A DNA stretch of 64,000 nucleotides from Hyphomicrobium sp. (GTDB taxonomy: Bacteria; Pseudomonadota; Alphaproteobacteria; Rhizobiales; Hyphomicrobiaceae). The stretch covers positions 186,001 to 250,000 of the forward strand of contig JAEUME010000016.1 in assembly GCA_016793445.1 (NCBI GenBank). Direction: 5' to 3'. The notes beneath the pieces were generated by a model. That model saw only the letters and a list, made by a program, of their open reading frames with translations. It made no database searches and was not told where the DNA came from. Each line of letters opens with the position of its first letter. The stretch's first letter is position 1. Shown here one piece after another: positions 18,296 to 26,970 of this stretch. Both the position numbers and the translations under genes were made by a program.

Positions 18296-19456
18296 TCACG
18301 CGGGTGCGCCGCGCCGGATTAACCCCCAGGCGGTCGCAAAGCCCAGACCGGCCATGATCACCCCCGCACAGGCGAGCGTTATGCCCGCCCCCAGGACGGG
18401 CAGCGACAACCCGTAGATCACCGGTCCTGCCGCCTGACCGAGGAAGAAAAAGAAGGCGTGCGCCGCCACAGCCGCGCCGCGGTTGCCGGGCGCCAGCTCC
18501 GTCGCCTGCGTCTGAAGAGAGTTGTGAATCATATAAAAGCCGACGCCCACCACGAGAAACGCCGCCATTTCGATCGGCCATGACACGCCAAGAGCGAGGC
18601 CGCCAAACCCGATGCCGCACACCGCACCGCCAGCGCGGATCAGATTCATGAGGCCCATGCGCGGCAGGATCGAGGAAACGAGCGCCGTATAGAGAAAGCC
18701 GCCAAGACCGAAGCCCGCCAGCACGAAGCCTGCTTCACGCAGGCCGCCTGCGCCGCGCTGTTCCAGCAGGATGGCGATGAAAGGGAAGAGTCCAAACAGT
18801 AAAATACCCTCGATGAATACCGCAGCAAAGCACACGGCCGCCCGCGGATTGGACAGTACCTGCCTGTAACCTTCGCGCATGACGGCAAACGTGAATCGCG
18901 GGCGCTCCGTTTGGGGACGCGGCCTCAACTGCCAAACAGTCAGAGCGAGGGCCGCCATCACGAGAACCGCAGCCGCCGCCATGGTCACGCGCCAGCTCGT
19001 ATAACTTGCAAGCAGGCCGGAGCCGATCGAGCCGATGAGCTGTCCGGAAATAATCGCGGCGAGCAGGCGGGAGAGCGCGATCTGCCGATGCTCGAAATCG
19101 AAGCGGTCGCCAACCATCGCGAAGGCCAGCGGAATGATACCGCCGGCCGCTGCGCCGCCAACAATACGTGAGGCGAACAAGAGCTCGATGCCCGGCGCCA
19201 GCGCGCCCACGATGAGACATGCGATGACGACGATAAGGCTGAACTTGATGATCAGCGCCTTGCCCCACGCGTCGCCAAGTGAGCCCAGCACCGGCTGAGA
19301 AACTGCGTAGGGCAACGTGAACGCCGACGCGAGCAAGGCTACCGTCTCTGCGTTGATCGTCAGATCACGCGCGATGGCGGGGACGACCGGGTCGACGATT
19401 CGCATGGTCATGGCGCTGACCAGGCAACCAGCCGCGAGCACAAAAAGCAGGGGCAT
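18296..19456 (-). CDS. MFS transporter
   Basis: Twelve-helix major facilitator superfamily permease of the drug:H+ antiporter type (about 386 aa). The loop between helices 2 and 3 carries GSLGDAWGKA, a variant of the MFS motif, and VDPVVPAIARDL near the N-terminus is typical of sugar/drug efflux members. Substrate cannot be told. Start set at ATG 19454-19456; a TTG 12 codons upstream is possible. It stands alone between two convergent/divergent neighbours. Confidence 0.85.
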   Translation of the reverse strand: MPLLFVLAAGCLVSAMTMRIVDPVVPAIARDLTINAETVALLASAFTLPYAVSQPVLGSLGDAWGKALIIKFSLIVVIACLIVGALAPGIELLFASRIVGGAAAGGIIPLAFAMVGDRFDFEHRQIALSRLLAAIISGQLIGSIGSGLLASYTSWRVTMAAAAVLVMAALALTVWQLRPRPQTERPRFTFAVMREGYRQVLSNPRAAVCFAAVFIEGILLFGLFPFIAILLEQRGAGGLREAGFVLAGFGLGGFLYTALVSSILPRMGLMNLIRAGGAVCGIGFGGLALGVSWPIEMAAFLVVGVGFYMIHNSLQTQATELAPGNRGAAVAAHAFFFFLGQAAGPVIYGLSLPVLGAGITLACAGVIMAGLGFATAWGLIRRGAPA

Positions 19457-19560
19457 GTGATGAAGCGTATTCCTGAAAGGACAAGCGCTCAAATACGAGC
19501 GCCGGGCGACCTATAACAGAAACGCGGCGGCCCGTGCACCGCCCGCCTCGCATGTCAGCT

Positions 19561-20346
19561 CTACGTTCTTGGATTCAGATGGCGTTCCTTGCCTCCCAGG
19601 ATACCGTTCTCAATAAATGTGACGAGATCCTCGGTCAGGTGATGGACGTGTTCGGGCAACACGCGCCAATTGCGCATTTTGAGCTGCGCGGGATGATCGA
19701 TGTATTCGGACTTCACCAGCACCGTGGTCATGCCCATCGCATGGGGCGCTTCCAGATTGTGAGGCATGTCCTCGAACATCGCCGCCGCCCTGGCGCTAAC
19801 GCCATGCCGGGCGATCATGCGCTCGAAGGCATCTCGTTCAGGCTTTGGGACGAAATCACAGCCGGCAATATCGCAAATGTCTTCAAAAAGGTGAAGCACG
19901 CCGATCTTATCGGCGACCTTCTCTGCGTGGCGGCGCGATCCGTTGGTGAAGATGAGACGGCGGCCCTCCAGCCTTTCAATCGCCGTCGCGAGCTCCGGCA
20001 GCTGAGGCAACACGGATAAATCGATGTCGTGCACATATTCGAGGAACGGCTCCGGCGCGAGTTTATGCACCTTCATCAATCCTGACAGCGTTGTGCCGAA
20101 CTGACGATAATACGCCTTCTGCAAGTGGCGCGCGTGGGCATAAGGCACACCGAGATATTTGGCGATGTAGGAGCCCATCCGGTGATCGACCTGTGCGAAC
20201 AGATCGCAGGCGGCTGGATAGAGCGTGTTATCGAGATCGAAGATCCATGTGTCGACATGGCCGAACCCTCGCGCCGCCTTGGTGTGCGATTCAGAGAGAC
20301 CTTGATGCGCTTTGATGGTCTTGGGGGCGTTATCGGCAGCTGCCAT
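19561..20346 (-). CDS. Pyrimidine 5'-nucleotidase-type HAD hydrolase
   Basis: Haloacid-dehalogenase phosphatase of the SDT1/pyrimidine 5'-nucleotidase group. Motif I is WIFDLDNTLYP (nucleophile Asp in FDLDNT), motif II IFTNGS, motif III a Lys in FVPKPERDAF, and motif IV FEDMPHNLEAP. Started at ATG 20344-20346 (261 aa), one base after the argB stop, with an AAAGAGGCG site lying inside the end of argB; this argB-nucleotidase pairing is common in alphaproteobacteria. The enzyme presumably dephosphorylates nucleotides or similar phosphoesters in the cytosol. Confidence 0.87.
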   Translation of the reverse strand: MAAADNAPKTIKAHQGLSESHTKAARGFGHVDTWIFDLDNTLYPAACDLFAQVDHRMGSYIAKYLGVPYAHARHLQKAYYRQFGTTLSGLMKVHKLAPEPFLEYVHDIDLSVLPQLPELATAIERLEGRRLIFTNGSRRHAEKVADKIGVLHLFEDICDIAGCDFVPKPERDAFERMIARHGVSARAAAMFEDMPHNLEAPHAMGMTTVLVKSEYIDHPAQLKMRNWRVLPEHVHHLTEDLVTFIENGILGGKERHLNPRT

Positions 20347-20347
20347 A

Positions 20348-21286
20348 TTATGCGCCTCTTTTACTATCGGGCCGCGCAACCATCGTTCCGACGCCGTGCT
20401 CGGTGAAAAGCTCCAGCAGGACGCAGTGAGGGACACGGCCGTCGATGATGACGACGGCTTCCACGCCCGCCTCGACCACCTCTATGCAGCCCTCGATCTT
20501 GGGGATCATGCCGCCGGAGATCGTCCCCTCCTTGATGAGCGCGCGCGCTTCCTCGGTGGTCAGCCGCTCGATGAGCTTCTTGTCCTTGTCGAGTACACCC
20601 GCCACGTCGGTCAGCAGGAGCAGGCGTTTAGCCTGCATGCGCGCGGCGAGAGCCGAGGCGAAGGTGTCGGCATTGATGTTGAGCGTGTCACCGTCCCGGC
20701 TGATGCCGACCGGGGCTATAACGGGAATAAGATCGGACTTCGAGATGACGTCGACGATATGGGGGTTCACTTCCACCGGGTCGCCGACGTAGCCGATATC
20801 CACCGTCTGCATCAGGTTGGACTGCGGGTCGGGCATCTCGGTGATCTTCTTGGCGATCATCAGGTTGGCATCCTTGCCCGAAATGCCCACGGCCTTGCCG
20901 CCTTGGCGGTTGATTGCCGACACGATCTCCTTGTTGATCTTCCCGGCAAGCACCATCTCGACGACTTCGACGGTCGGCTTGTCGGTCACCCGCAGCCCAT
21001 GAACGAAGCCCGAGCTGATCTCGAGCTTCTTCAGCATGTTCGCGATCTGCGGGCCGCCGCCGTGGACGACAACCGGATTGATGCCCGACTGCTTCAGGTA
21101 GACGATGTCTTTAGCGAAGGCGTCGGCAAGCGCCTCATCACCCATGGCGTGCCCGCCGAACTTTATGACAACGGTTTCTTCGTCGTAGCGGATGAGATGG
21201 GGAATTGCCTCTGCAAGGATGCGCGCCTGCTCATGTGCGGAAGGGCGCATGGCGGATTTGCTAGAAGCGTCGGCGGGTGTCGTCAC
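20348..21286 (-). CDS. argB: Acetylglutamate kinase
   Basis: Second enzyme of arginine synthesis: ATP + N-acetylglutamate to N-acetylglutamyl phosphate. Amino-acid-kinase fold with [26 protein letters not shown] and the C-terminal [10 protein letters not shown] that contacts ATP. 312 aa with an N-terminal helical extension, which in other species marks hexameric, arginine-inhibited enzymes. The first codon is GTG with GGGG about 7 bases ahead. It is followed immediately by the HAD phosphatase gene. Confidence 0.95.
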   Translation of the reverse strand: MTTPADASSKSAMRPSAHEQARILAEAIPHLIRYDEETVVIKFGGHAMGDEALADAFAKDIVYLKQSGINPVVVHGGGPQIANMLKKLEISSGFVHGLRVTDKPTVEVVEMVLAGKINKEIVSAINRQGGKAVGISGKDANLMIAKKITEMPDPQSNLMQTVDIGYVGDPVEVNPHIVDVISKSDLIPVIAPVGISRDGDTLNINADTFASALAARMQAKRLLLLTDVAGVLDKDKKLIERLTTEEARALIKEGTISGGMIPKIEGCIEVVEAGVEAVVIIDGRVPHCVLLELFTEHGVGTMVARPDSKRGA

Positions 21287-21522
21287 GGGAATTCCCCAAG
21301 TTGATCAAGCGTCGCATTTGTTGGGACTTATATCGGCTCATTTGGCCGCCTCAACGGATTTTCAGCACAATCGGTCCTTAGAAGGGTGGCAGACTCGCGG
21401 GCGGCCTATTTTTTCCCCATCCTGGACACCTGGACAGGGGGCAAAGCGTCAGCTTTGGATTGCGCCGGAAGACGTGTTCATTTTGAATGCCGGACGGGCG
21501 CGGCGGCAGTGGGGAGTGGTGC

Positions 21523-23562
21523 ATGACGGATCTGGCCGTGGCCGATCTGAGCCATATTCCGGTTTCTCAGGGACTTGCAGCGACACTGACGCGGGCGTCG
21601 GAAGGCGCGCGGGCAACGGGTGCGCGCGAGGTCTCGCTTGAGCATGTTCTGGCCGCACTGTGCGACGATGCCGACGCCGCCGACGTGTTGGCCGCAAGCC
21701 ACATCGATCCTGCCCGATTGAAGAGCGAAACCATCGCCTATCTGGCGCAAAGGGACGATGGTGCGCGGGGATCGCTTCCTGCAGGCCAGATTGCGGTTTC
21801 AGCGGCGTTGATGCGCATTCTTGAAGCTGCGGCTGCGGCCGCGCGCGGCGGCAGGCGCCGCGACATCAATGGTGCCATCGTACTTGCTGCCATCGTCGGC
21901 GATGGCGCAAGCATGGCGGCCCAGCTGCTTCAGAAGCATGGGCTGACTTTTGACGGCGCCATCCGCGCGTTACAGGCTGCCTTGGCCCAGCCGCAGCGTC
22001 ATGAAATGCCCACGATGGCGCCTGCGGAGGATGTCCTGGCGCGGGCGCGCGAAAGGGTGCAGTCGCGAGCCGCGCCCTCGCTGCGCGATATAATGCTCGA
22101 AAAGGGGCAGGTGCCGGAGAAGCCGCCCACGACGTCTCAACCGGGCGGCTTTCCGGATCCCGCCCTATCCCAGGGGGCACCGCCTGAGCTCAATGCGGAA
22201 GCTGCGCCGTCACCTCAGACGGGGGGCCCGCCGCCACAGCCAGCAAAGTCGGATGACGAGATCGGGGAGACGTTAGAACAGATCCGGTCAGCCTCGCCCG
22301 CAGTAAAGCATGAGGCTTCGGTTAAGCCGCCGGAACCAACGCCGGCCTTGGCGCCCGACGCCGGGGCAATGGTTAAGCCGCCGTCCGAGCCGCCTCCTGG
22401 GCCGGTGAAGCCGGACCCAATCGAGCCGCGCCAGCACGGATCGTCAGAAGCTCCGCCCGCGCCGGCGCCAAGCCAGCAGGCCGGTGGAGCAAACCGGCAG
22501 CCGCCGGTCGAGGCACCTTCCGCAACTCCTGCGGGTCCGCCGCCTTGGGTGAAAACCGCATCTGGGCCTGTGCCGTCACCTCCCGCCCCAGCGCCTGCAC
22601 CACCGCAGCAGGTCCAGCCCATGGGGGCAACCCAAGGACATGCTCCGGGTCACGCCGTATCCGGTCCGGCCACGGCGCCCGCCGCAATGCCTCTTCCTCC
22701 GGGGCTCGAGGTGCGACGGACAGGTGGTCCGCAGCCGCCGCCTATTCCCCCGCCCATGCCTAAATCTTCCCCGAATCAAGGGGGTTTTGGCGCACAGCCG
22801 ATGACTCGCGCGCCTCAGCCTCCGCCGGCCATTCCGTCCGGAATGCCACCCCCGGGGCCTTCGAGGGGCCTGCCGGGGATGCCACCCTTGGGGGGGCGTC
22901 CGCAGGGCGCGCCCTCCGGTGTGGTGCCGCAGCCACCCAGGATGCCTGCTCCTGCTCCGGCAAATAATGCTCCTGCTGCCCCCGCGGCTGCCCGCGCACG
23001 TGAAGCGACGCCTGAGCCCGCCAAGGCAGAACTCGGCCAGTTGACCGAGAACATCCCGCGCACCATGCGCGTGGGTGTGACGGAGCGGGTGGAAATCCGC
23101 ATTGGCCGTGCGCACATCAAGAATATGGCGGACGGCATGGAGGGCGGCGGTCTTGCCTGGCAGCACGACGTCACCGTAACCAAAGCGATGTCAGTGCGCG
23201 TGCGGGCGCCCGAGGGCGGCTTTTTCATCGAAACCGCGTCACCCGAGACCCAGTGGATCGATCGTCTGTTCGACGATGGCCCCGATTATGCGAGCTGGCG
23301 CTTCCTGATCACGCCCCAACAGCGCGGCTGGGCGACACTGCGCATACACATCTCGGCGCGCACCGTCGGCTCTGAAGGTGTGGCGGCTGAGACCGCATTT
23401 CCCGATCAGGTTATCGAGGTCAAGGTGCGCACCAACTATGGCCGCGCCGCCAAACGCACGCTCGGGTGGATTGCCGCTGCCGTCGCCGGCGGCGTACTCG
23501 CCAGATTCGGCGAAGGAGCATTCGATGCCGGCTCCGGCCTGATCTCGAAGCTCTTGGGCTAG
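21523..23562 (+). CDS. Clp-N domain protein with long proline-rich linker and C-terminal membrane helix
   Basis: 679 aa; no function known. Residues about 1-160 contain two helical repeats like the ClpA/ClpB N-terminal substrate-binding domain (LTRASEGARATGAREVSLEHVLAAL is split here across that repeat) but there is no AAA+ ATPase. A very proline/alanine-rich region follows (about 190-510). The C-terminal part (about 515-650) is a compact domain with many beta strands, TMRVGVTERVEIRIGRA up to a VIEVKVRTNYG strand, and it ends with a hydrophobic helix GWIAAAVAGGVLARFG. Start at ATG 21523 with GGGGAG 6 bases ahead; an upstream ATG at 21487 is less well placed. It is divergent from argB with no evident operon partner. 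It may be an adaptor or scaffold, but I cannot say of what. Confidence 0.75.
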   Translation: MTDLAVADLSHIPVSQGLAATLTRASEGARATGAREVSLEHVLAALCDDADAADVLAASHIDPARLKSETIAYLAQRDDGARGSLPAGQIAVSAALMRILEAAAAAARGGRRRDINGAIVLAAIVGDGASMAAQLLQKHGLTFDGAIRALQAALAQPQRHEMPTMAPAEDVLARARERVQSRAAPSLRDIMLEKGQVPEKPPTTSQPGGFPDPALSQGAPPELNAEAAPSPQTGGPPPQPAKSDDEIGETLEQIRSASPAVKHEASVKPPEPTPALAPDAGAMVKPPSEPPPGPVKPDPIEPRQHGSSEAPPAPAPSQQAGGANRQPPVEAPSATPAGPPPWVKTASGPVPSPPAPAPAPPQQVQPMGATQGHAPGHAVSGPATAPAAMPLPPGLEVRRTGGPQPPPIPPPMPKSSPNQGGFGAQPMTRAPQPPPAIPSGMPPPGPSRGLPGMPPLGGRPQGAPSGVVPQPPRMPAPAPANNAPAAPAAARAREATPEPAKAELGQLTENIPRTMRVGVTERVEIRIGRAHIKNMADGMEGGGLAWQHDVTVTKAMSVRVRAPEGGFFIETASPETQWIDRLFDDGPDYASWRFLITPQQRGWATLRIHISARTVGSEGVAAETAFPDQVIEVKVRTNYGRAAKRTLGWIAAAVAGGVLARFGEGAFDAGSGLISKLLG

Positions 23563-23694
23563 AGCCAACTCTGACGCCCCCTGATAAATGGGTGGTGCGT
23601 TCAAACCATCCAAACCTGCCGGGCGCTCATTGCGCGCCCGAAAGCGGTATCGTGCCGGCGGCAAAGGAAATCTCGTGGCGCGATCAGCGCGGGT

Positions 23695-24273
23695 TCATAC
23701 GAGGACGCCGCTTCGCGGGCTCAACGACGGCTGAGGTGCCACAATCCCGATACGCCGGCAAATTGCGCTATCGGAAAGCGCCTCGAGTTCGCCCAGACTA
23801 TGCTCATCGGCCAGCTCTCCTGCGAACTGGCGCCAGCTCTCGGCATTTCGCCACGGCACGGGCACGATGACCGGAATCCCGGCATCGAGGGCCGCCGCTA
23901 TGAGTGGACGAAAGCCCCGGCCTTCTGATTCGCTCTTGCCGAATTTGTTGAGCACGAGAACATCCGGAGCTTGAGAGATCGCCTCTATAGCCGCCGTGAT
24001 CGCGCGGCCGAGTGCATCCTCGTCCAGACGGCACCCGCGAGCACCGGGTCCCCGATCTTCGGAGATCGGCATCCTGAGACCGGTTGCAATATTCTCAAGC
24101 AACATATCACAACGCGAACGGCCGGGCCGTTCCACGTCGCGCTGGACGAAGCCGGCGCAACGCAAACCGTCAGCCGTCAAATGGGCGACGATCCGGCGCA
24201 TAAGCGGAGCCACATCGCTGCTTGCATCGTAGAGGATCGCGATCAATGGCGATTTTGCTTGGAGGCGGGACAT
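23695..24273 (-). CDS. DUF2478 NTPase-like protein
   Basis: 192-aa protein of the DUF2478 family, often encoded beside molybdate transport and molybdoenzyme genes. The N-terminus is IAILYDASSDVAPLMRRIV, a loop in place of a classical P-loop, and VLVLNKFGKSESEGRGFRP in the middle is the family hallmark. Its ATG (24271-24273) overlaps the stop of the preceding small gene (TGATG). As the last gene of the nitrate reductase unit it may help molybdenum cofactor or enzyme assembly, but that is inference. Confidence 0.82.
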   Translation of the reverse strand: MSRLQAKSPLIAILYDASSDVAPLMRRIVAHLTADGLRCAGFVQRDVERPGRSRCDMLLENIATGLRMPISEDRGPGARGCRLDEDALGRAITAAIEAISQAPDVLVLNKFGKSESEGRGFRPLIAAALDAGIPVIVPVPWRNAESWRQFAGELADEHSLGELEALSDSAICRRIGIVAPQPSLSPRSGVLV

Positions 24274-24596
24274 CAACGGATCTCCACGTGCGCTTTTGAC
24301 ATCGACGCCTGCTCGCGCGCATCGCGGCGGAGCGACCAGCGCAACATGCGGGCGAGAATTGCGCGCGCGGGATCGGGAGCCCGCTCGGCCGCGCCGATGA
24401 TATCCAGCCAGTCCTGGTCGCTCGCAAGGTTGGCAAAACGGCTCGCGGACAAAGCGACGTAGGCGGCCGGCGTCTCATCGTAGCGCGCCCCCATTTCTGC
24501 CACCTCGGCGAAAAGCGCAGCGTCCCCCAATGCCTCGAGCGCCAGATTCGCATCTTCCTCAACTTGCAACCGCTCTATTAAAGTCCCAAGTTGCAC
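24273..24596 (-). CDS. Small protein of unknown function in the nar operon
   Basis: 107 aa from a GTG start at 24594-24596 with GAGGGG 6 bases ahead. Predicted to be almost wholly alpha-helical and acidic in the first half (LIERLQVEEDANLALEALGD), without cysteines or membrane segments. It lies 10 bases after the PpiC-type gene and overlaps the DUF2478 gene by one base, so it is surely part of the nar transcript. I do not recognise a named family. The frame is open further upstream but that part overlaps the ppiC gene. Confidence 0.7.
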   Translation of the reverse strand: MQLGTLIERLQVEEDANLALEALGDAALFAEVAEMGARYDETPAAYVALSASRFANLASDQDWLDIIGAAERAPDPARAILARMLRWSLRRDAREQASMSKAHVEIR

Positions 24597-24606
24597 AGCA
24601 TTCCCC

Positions 24607-25470
24607 TCATTGCACGAGTGGCGTGGCCTCGGCGTCCAGCGATATGCCGGTAATATCGGCACGGCCCGCAAGACCAGTGATATATTGCCGAAGCGCGGTG
24701 CGGCGCACTTTCTCCTCAAGCCAAGCGGCGATCCGCTCTTTTACAACCTCGAACGGCAGCTCCGCGCCGTCGATCTGGCGGTCGATGCAGACGACGTGGA
24801 AGCCGTAGCGTGTTTCGATCGGATTTGGAGCAAGCCCCGGAGCGGCGGAGCGTTCAAGCGCGGCCTCGAACTCGGGGACTGTTTGACCTCGGCTAATCTG
24901 GCCAAGATTGCCACCCGTCTTTGCCGATGGACATGCGGAACGCTCCGCCGCCAAGTGCGCGAAAAGTTGCGGCTCTTGGGCAAGCATTGCTATGGCCGCC
25001 TCGGCATCCCTGCGCGCCTTCTCGCGGGCGTCATGATCTGCAGGGGCCGCCGCAAAAAGAATGTGCCTCACCTCAAAAATTGCCGGGGAGCGAAAGCGGG
25101 CGCGGTTCTGCTCATAATAGCGGCTGCATTCCTCCATGCTCGCTGTCGGAGTTATGACATCGATCTCGACGAGCGTCCGGATCAGCGCTTCCTCGTCCGT
25201 CTCGCGGCGGCCCTCCGCATCCTCGAGCGGGACGGCGCCAATGCCGCGCGCGCGCGCTTCCTGCAACAGCAACTCCCGAACGACGAGCGCGCGGGCCGCA
25301 GCAAGCCATGCCTCGATCGGCTTGGCTGCCGGATGGTTCTGCGTCTCACGCGAGATTGCGGCCCGATCGATGGTTACGCCGTTGACGATTACGGGTTGGG
25401 CGCGCGGCAGATCGTTCCGGGCGGCCGCGCCCGGCGCGGCAGGCCGGGAATTGTCCAAGACGACGGTCAT
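24607..25470 (-). CDS. PpiC-type (parvulin) peptidyl-prolyl isomerase of the nar operon
   Basis: 287 aa. Residues about 50-130 form a SurA/NifM-like N-terminal helical region and 140-240 a parvulin rotamase domain with VRHILFAAA, GGNLGQISRGQTVPEFE and RYGFHVVCID. No signal peptide, so it should act in the cytoplasm. A NifM-like PpiC gene follows narGHJI in Pseudomonas too, where it is thought to aid nitrate reductase folding. ATG at 25468-25470 comes 4 bases after narI. Confidence 0.88.
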   Translation of the reverse strand: MTVVLDNSRPAAPGAAARNDLPRAQPVIVNGVTIDRAAISRETQNHPAAKPIEAWLAAARALVVRELLLQEARARGIGAVPLEDAEGRRETDEEALIRTLVEIDVITPTASMEECSRYYEQNRARFRSPAIFEVRHILFAAAPADHDAREKARRDAEAAIAMLAQEPQLFAHLAAERSACPSAKTGGNLGQISRGQTVPEFEAALERSAAPGLAPNPIETRYGFHVVCIDRQIDGAELPFEVVKERIAAWLEEKVRRTALRQYITGLAGRADITGISLDAEATPLVQ

Positions 25471-25474
25471 GGGC

Positions 25475-26203
25475 CTACTCTGCCGGCTGTGTGTAAGAGC
25501 CAGTACCCGCCTGACCCAAGGGGCGGCGCGTACGCACCACTTGGTATCCCTTGCGTCCAAGGTACCAGACCGGCGCCGACCAGATGTGCACAAGGCGCGA
25601 GAACGGGAAGAGGAGGAAGACCGTCATACCGAGGACAAGATGCACGAGGTAGGGCCATTCGAGTCCTTGTAGCGTCATGGCGTCGACGGGCTGCACCGTG
25701 ACGATGCCTTGTGCCCAATGCGACAGCCGCAGCATCGCCTCACCGTCGGTATGGTGCAGGGAGAACGGCAGGGTAAGGATGCCGAGGCAGAGCTGCACCC
25801 AGAGAATTATGAGTATCGCAAGATCCATATAAGTCGAGGTCTGGCGCACGCGCGCATCAAACAGGCGGCGATGCAGAAGCAGGGTGAGCCCGATGAAGCA
25901 AATAATGCCCGCTATGCTGCCCGCGATGATGGCGAGCAGCTGCTTGTTCTGGACCGAAATGACGAGCGTGTAGAGCGAAGTCGGCGTCAACAATCCAATT
26001 GTGTGTCCAAAGAACAGGAACAGGATGCCGAAATGAAAAAGGTTCGAGCCCCAGAAAAGCTGACGCTTGCGCAAAAGCTGACTCGAACTCGCCTTCCATG
26101 TGTACTGCTCGCGATCGAATCGGATCAGGCTGCCGAATACGAACGAAGAGATGCACACGTAAGGGTACCAGACGAAGAGGATATGAAAGATCGTATCGCG
26201 CAT
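25475..26203 (-). CDS. narI: Respiratory nitrate reductase gamma subunit (cytochrome b)
   Basis: Membrane anchor of the Nar complex: takes electrons from quinol through two b haems and passes them to NarH. 242 aa with five predicted helices; conserved histidines are seen in FHFGILFLFFGHTIG and in RLSHWAQGIV and YLVHLVLGM. Start ATG 26201-26203 with GAGGAGAG ahead. Lies 11 bases after narJ. Confidence 0.95.
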   Translation of the reverse strand: MRDTIFHILFVWYPYVCISSFVFGSLIRFDREQYTWKASSSQLLRKRQLFWGSNLFHFGILFLFFGHTIGLLTPTSLYTLVISVQNKQLLAIIAGSIAGIICFIGLTLLLHRRLFDARVRQTSTYMDLAILIILWVQLCLGILTLPFSLHHTDGEAMLRLSHWAQGIVTVQPVDAMTLQGLEWPYLVHLVLGMTVFLLFPFSRLVHIWSAPVWYLGRKGYQVVRTRRPLGQAGTGSYTQPAE

Positions 26204-26214
26204 TGGAGCTCTCC

Positions 26215-26970
26215 TCAGGCGCGTTGAGAACGGGAATGAGTAATGGATGTCTGCGGGCCTTTTGCAGGCGGAGGTTCGAGCCCCGGGGCGGGGCGCCGCG
26301 CCTGACGTAGCTTGGCGGCGAGGCCATCCTTGCCACAGTCGGAGTCGCTGGCAGCGCCGGGACCGAAGCGGACCTCCTCCTCCTCCCACGCAGCGTCGAT
26401 CGCCTCGAGATCGTCAGGCTCGGGGTCTGGCTCGGACCGCAGCGCCTCGATGGCGGCCGTATCGAGCTTGGCTTTCGATAATGCCACCAGCGCTGCGAAA
26501 ACCGCTTCGTAGGGTGACTGCCGCTTGCGCAGCCGCTCACCCAGCGCCGCGAGCACATGGCCGGGCTGGCCGACGAGTTCCAGCGCTTCCCTAGGCGGCC
26601 TCGTCGAAGCGAACTCCAAAAAGAGCGGCAGGAAATCCGGCAGTTCTTTCGCCGTCGGCGAATAGCCGGCGTCCTCGTAGAGCTTCAAGAGGTCGACCAT
26701 AGCCTGGCCACGATCGCGGCTTTCGCCGTGCACGTGCTCGAACAGATGCAGCGACAGCGAGCGCGTCCGGTCGAACAGAAGCACGTAGCGTTCCTGCGCA
26801 TCGAGGATATCGCGGGAAGCGATGTCGTCGATCAGGGCTTCGACGCCCGCGCGGCCGGCTCGGGAGAGCAGGCCTTCTGTTTGCAGGATAGCCTTCAGCT
26901 CCGGCCCGGCGGCCGCCAGCTCCGGCGTCGGATAGGCAAGCAGGGCGGAGAGAACCTTCAGCGTTTTCAT
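26215..26970 (-). CDS. narJ: Nitrate reductase assembly chaperone NarJ (delta)
   Basis: Cytoplasmic TorD-family chaperone needed to insert molybdenum cofactor and FeS into NarG and to dock NarGH on NarI. Typical start MKTLKVLSALLAYPTPEL and the central helix LFEHVHGESRDRGQAMVDLL. 251 aa; the last ~40 residues (proline- and basic-rich) are a variable tail. TGATG overlap with the narH stop. Confidence 0.93.
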   Translation of the reverse strand: MKTLKVLSALLAYPTPELAAAGPELKAILQTEGLLSRAGRAGVEALIDDIASRDILDAQERYVLLFDRTRSLSLHLFEHVHGESRDRGQAMVDLLKLYEDAGYSPTAKELPDFLPLFLEFASTRPPREALELVGQPGHVLAALGERLRKRQSPYEAVFAALVALSKAKLDTAAIEALRSEPDPEPDDLEAIDAAWEEEEVRFGPGAASDSDCGKDGLAAKLRQARRPAPGLEPPPAKGPQTSITHSRSQRA

